64,000 bases of DNA, taken from Leptasterias polaris (lineage: Eukaryota; Echinodermata; Asteroidea; Forcipulatida; Asteriidae). The translations under genes were made by a program, and so were the position numbers. Positions 63,558-64,000 of this stretch are shown here, in pieces; position 1 is the first letter of the stretch; each line of letters begins with the position of its first letter. Location of the stretch: positions 1,757,001-1,821,000 of the forward strand of contig JAZGTN010000026.1 in assembly GCA_037783415.1 (NCBI GenBank), written 5' to 3'. Under the pieces are notes generated by a model that ran no database searches, had not been told where the DNA came from, and worked only from the letters and a program-made list of their open reading frames with translations.

Positions 63558-64000
63558 CTAATGCACAAAGGTAAAAACAGATTTATTATTTGTGTTGGTT
63601 CAAGAAGCTTTGCTGGTCTCCTGTTGACAGCAGTTTGTGGTTGACAGCACCCTCTGTCAGCAAGGAAAATAAACAACAATCTCAGCTCGGCTTCGCTTTG
63701 TTAAATGGAATAGTCCAGATTTCACCTTGTGCCTATATTCTGCAACAATGCAAAAAAGGCAGTTATTGAAAGGAAAAGAAAAAGGAAAGGAATGTGTGGT
63801 TTAAAACAGTTAAGATACCTTGTCAAACAGAAAAACAATATTTGTAGTTTAAATCAGTTCAGAAAGAGGTCCAGGCTCTGTGGCTCTTTTGTAAACAGGT
63901 GGGGTCATGGGTAAAATGGCCTATAGGCCTTTGCAGTGATCTGGCCACCAGCCTTACATCCACTTTTCCTTTGCAAAAAGACACTTTGCTATAAGATGAA

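Larger units (their letters stand above)
62563..64000 (-). repeat. Tandem EGF unit 12 (partial; exons C-C2)
   Basis: Cut by the window end. It matches units 7-9 and is therefore expected to continue with exon E beyond the window. Confidence 0.88.

Overview
The window is eukaryotic, intron-rich and AT-rich. It looks like a marine invertebrate, most plausibly a deuterostome such as an echinoderm. That placement is inferred from the style of the EGF exons and repeats and was not tested by any search. There are no prokaryotic operons, rRNA, tRNA or CRISPR arrays.

Backbone: the minus strand carries the middle of one giant gene for a secreted or membrane protein built of EGF domains. I find 36 EGF exons. 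Each is exactly 114 bp (38 residues, six cysteines), has AG/GT borders and has phase-1 introns on both sides, so any exon or block can be gained or lost without a frameshift. The exons lie in 12 tandem units of about 3.4-4.3 kb once insertions are removed. Units start at 1, 4283, 7721, 11240, 15877, 19233, 31768, 35681, 42291, 54487, 58806 and 62563. Reading N- to C-terminally means reading from high to low coordinates. I name the exon types C, B, A and E by rising coordinate; D and C2 are duplicates of C. Units 1-5 hold C-B-A. Units 6 and 11 hold C-D-E. Units 7-9 hold C-C2-E. Only unit 10 holds C-B-A-E, so it looks like the ancestral layout. The introns hold a 33-bp minisatellite next to exon B and a 40-bp minisatellite near each unit end. 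Neither end of the EGF gene is in the window.

Mobile elements interrupt the array, several with clean target duplications: two hAT-like elements (2909-3786, 13536-14599), a Mutator-like element (19913-20707), a TTAA-flanked Kolobok-like element (20867-28741), an element with palindromic CCATGG arrays (38966-41818), a 159-bp foldback (43587-43745) and an 8.3-kb P-superfamily element (45638-53928).

The most interesting system is the P-superfamily element. It has 33-bp perfect inverted termini beginning CATG, an 11-bp subterminal inverted repeat and a 7-8 bp target duplication. It carries two apparently intact convergent genes. The plus-strand gene encodes an 868-residue P/THAP9-type transposase whose N-terminus is not a THAP finger but a cysteine/histidine region resembling the N-terminal zinc-binding region of RAG1. 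The minus-strand gene encodes a 504-residue protein with an acidic N-terminus, an ING-like PHD finger and a C-terminal domain whose YVAGYV and NRGGL motifs resemble the C-terminal part of P/THAP9 transposases. That part is missing from the main transposase. A RAG1-N-like transposase facing a PHD-finger partner tail to tail parallels the RAG1/RAG2 (ProtoRAG) layout, although the catalytic core belongs to a different superfamily.

The Kolobok-like element carries a plus-strand gene related to the P2X7 intracellular (ballast) domain, with an RG-rich N-terminus broken at a poly-G run, and a poorly resolved minus-strand gene. No recognisable transposase remains in it.
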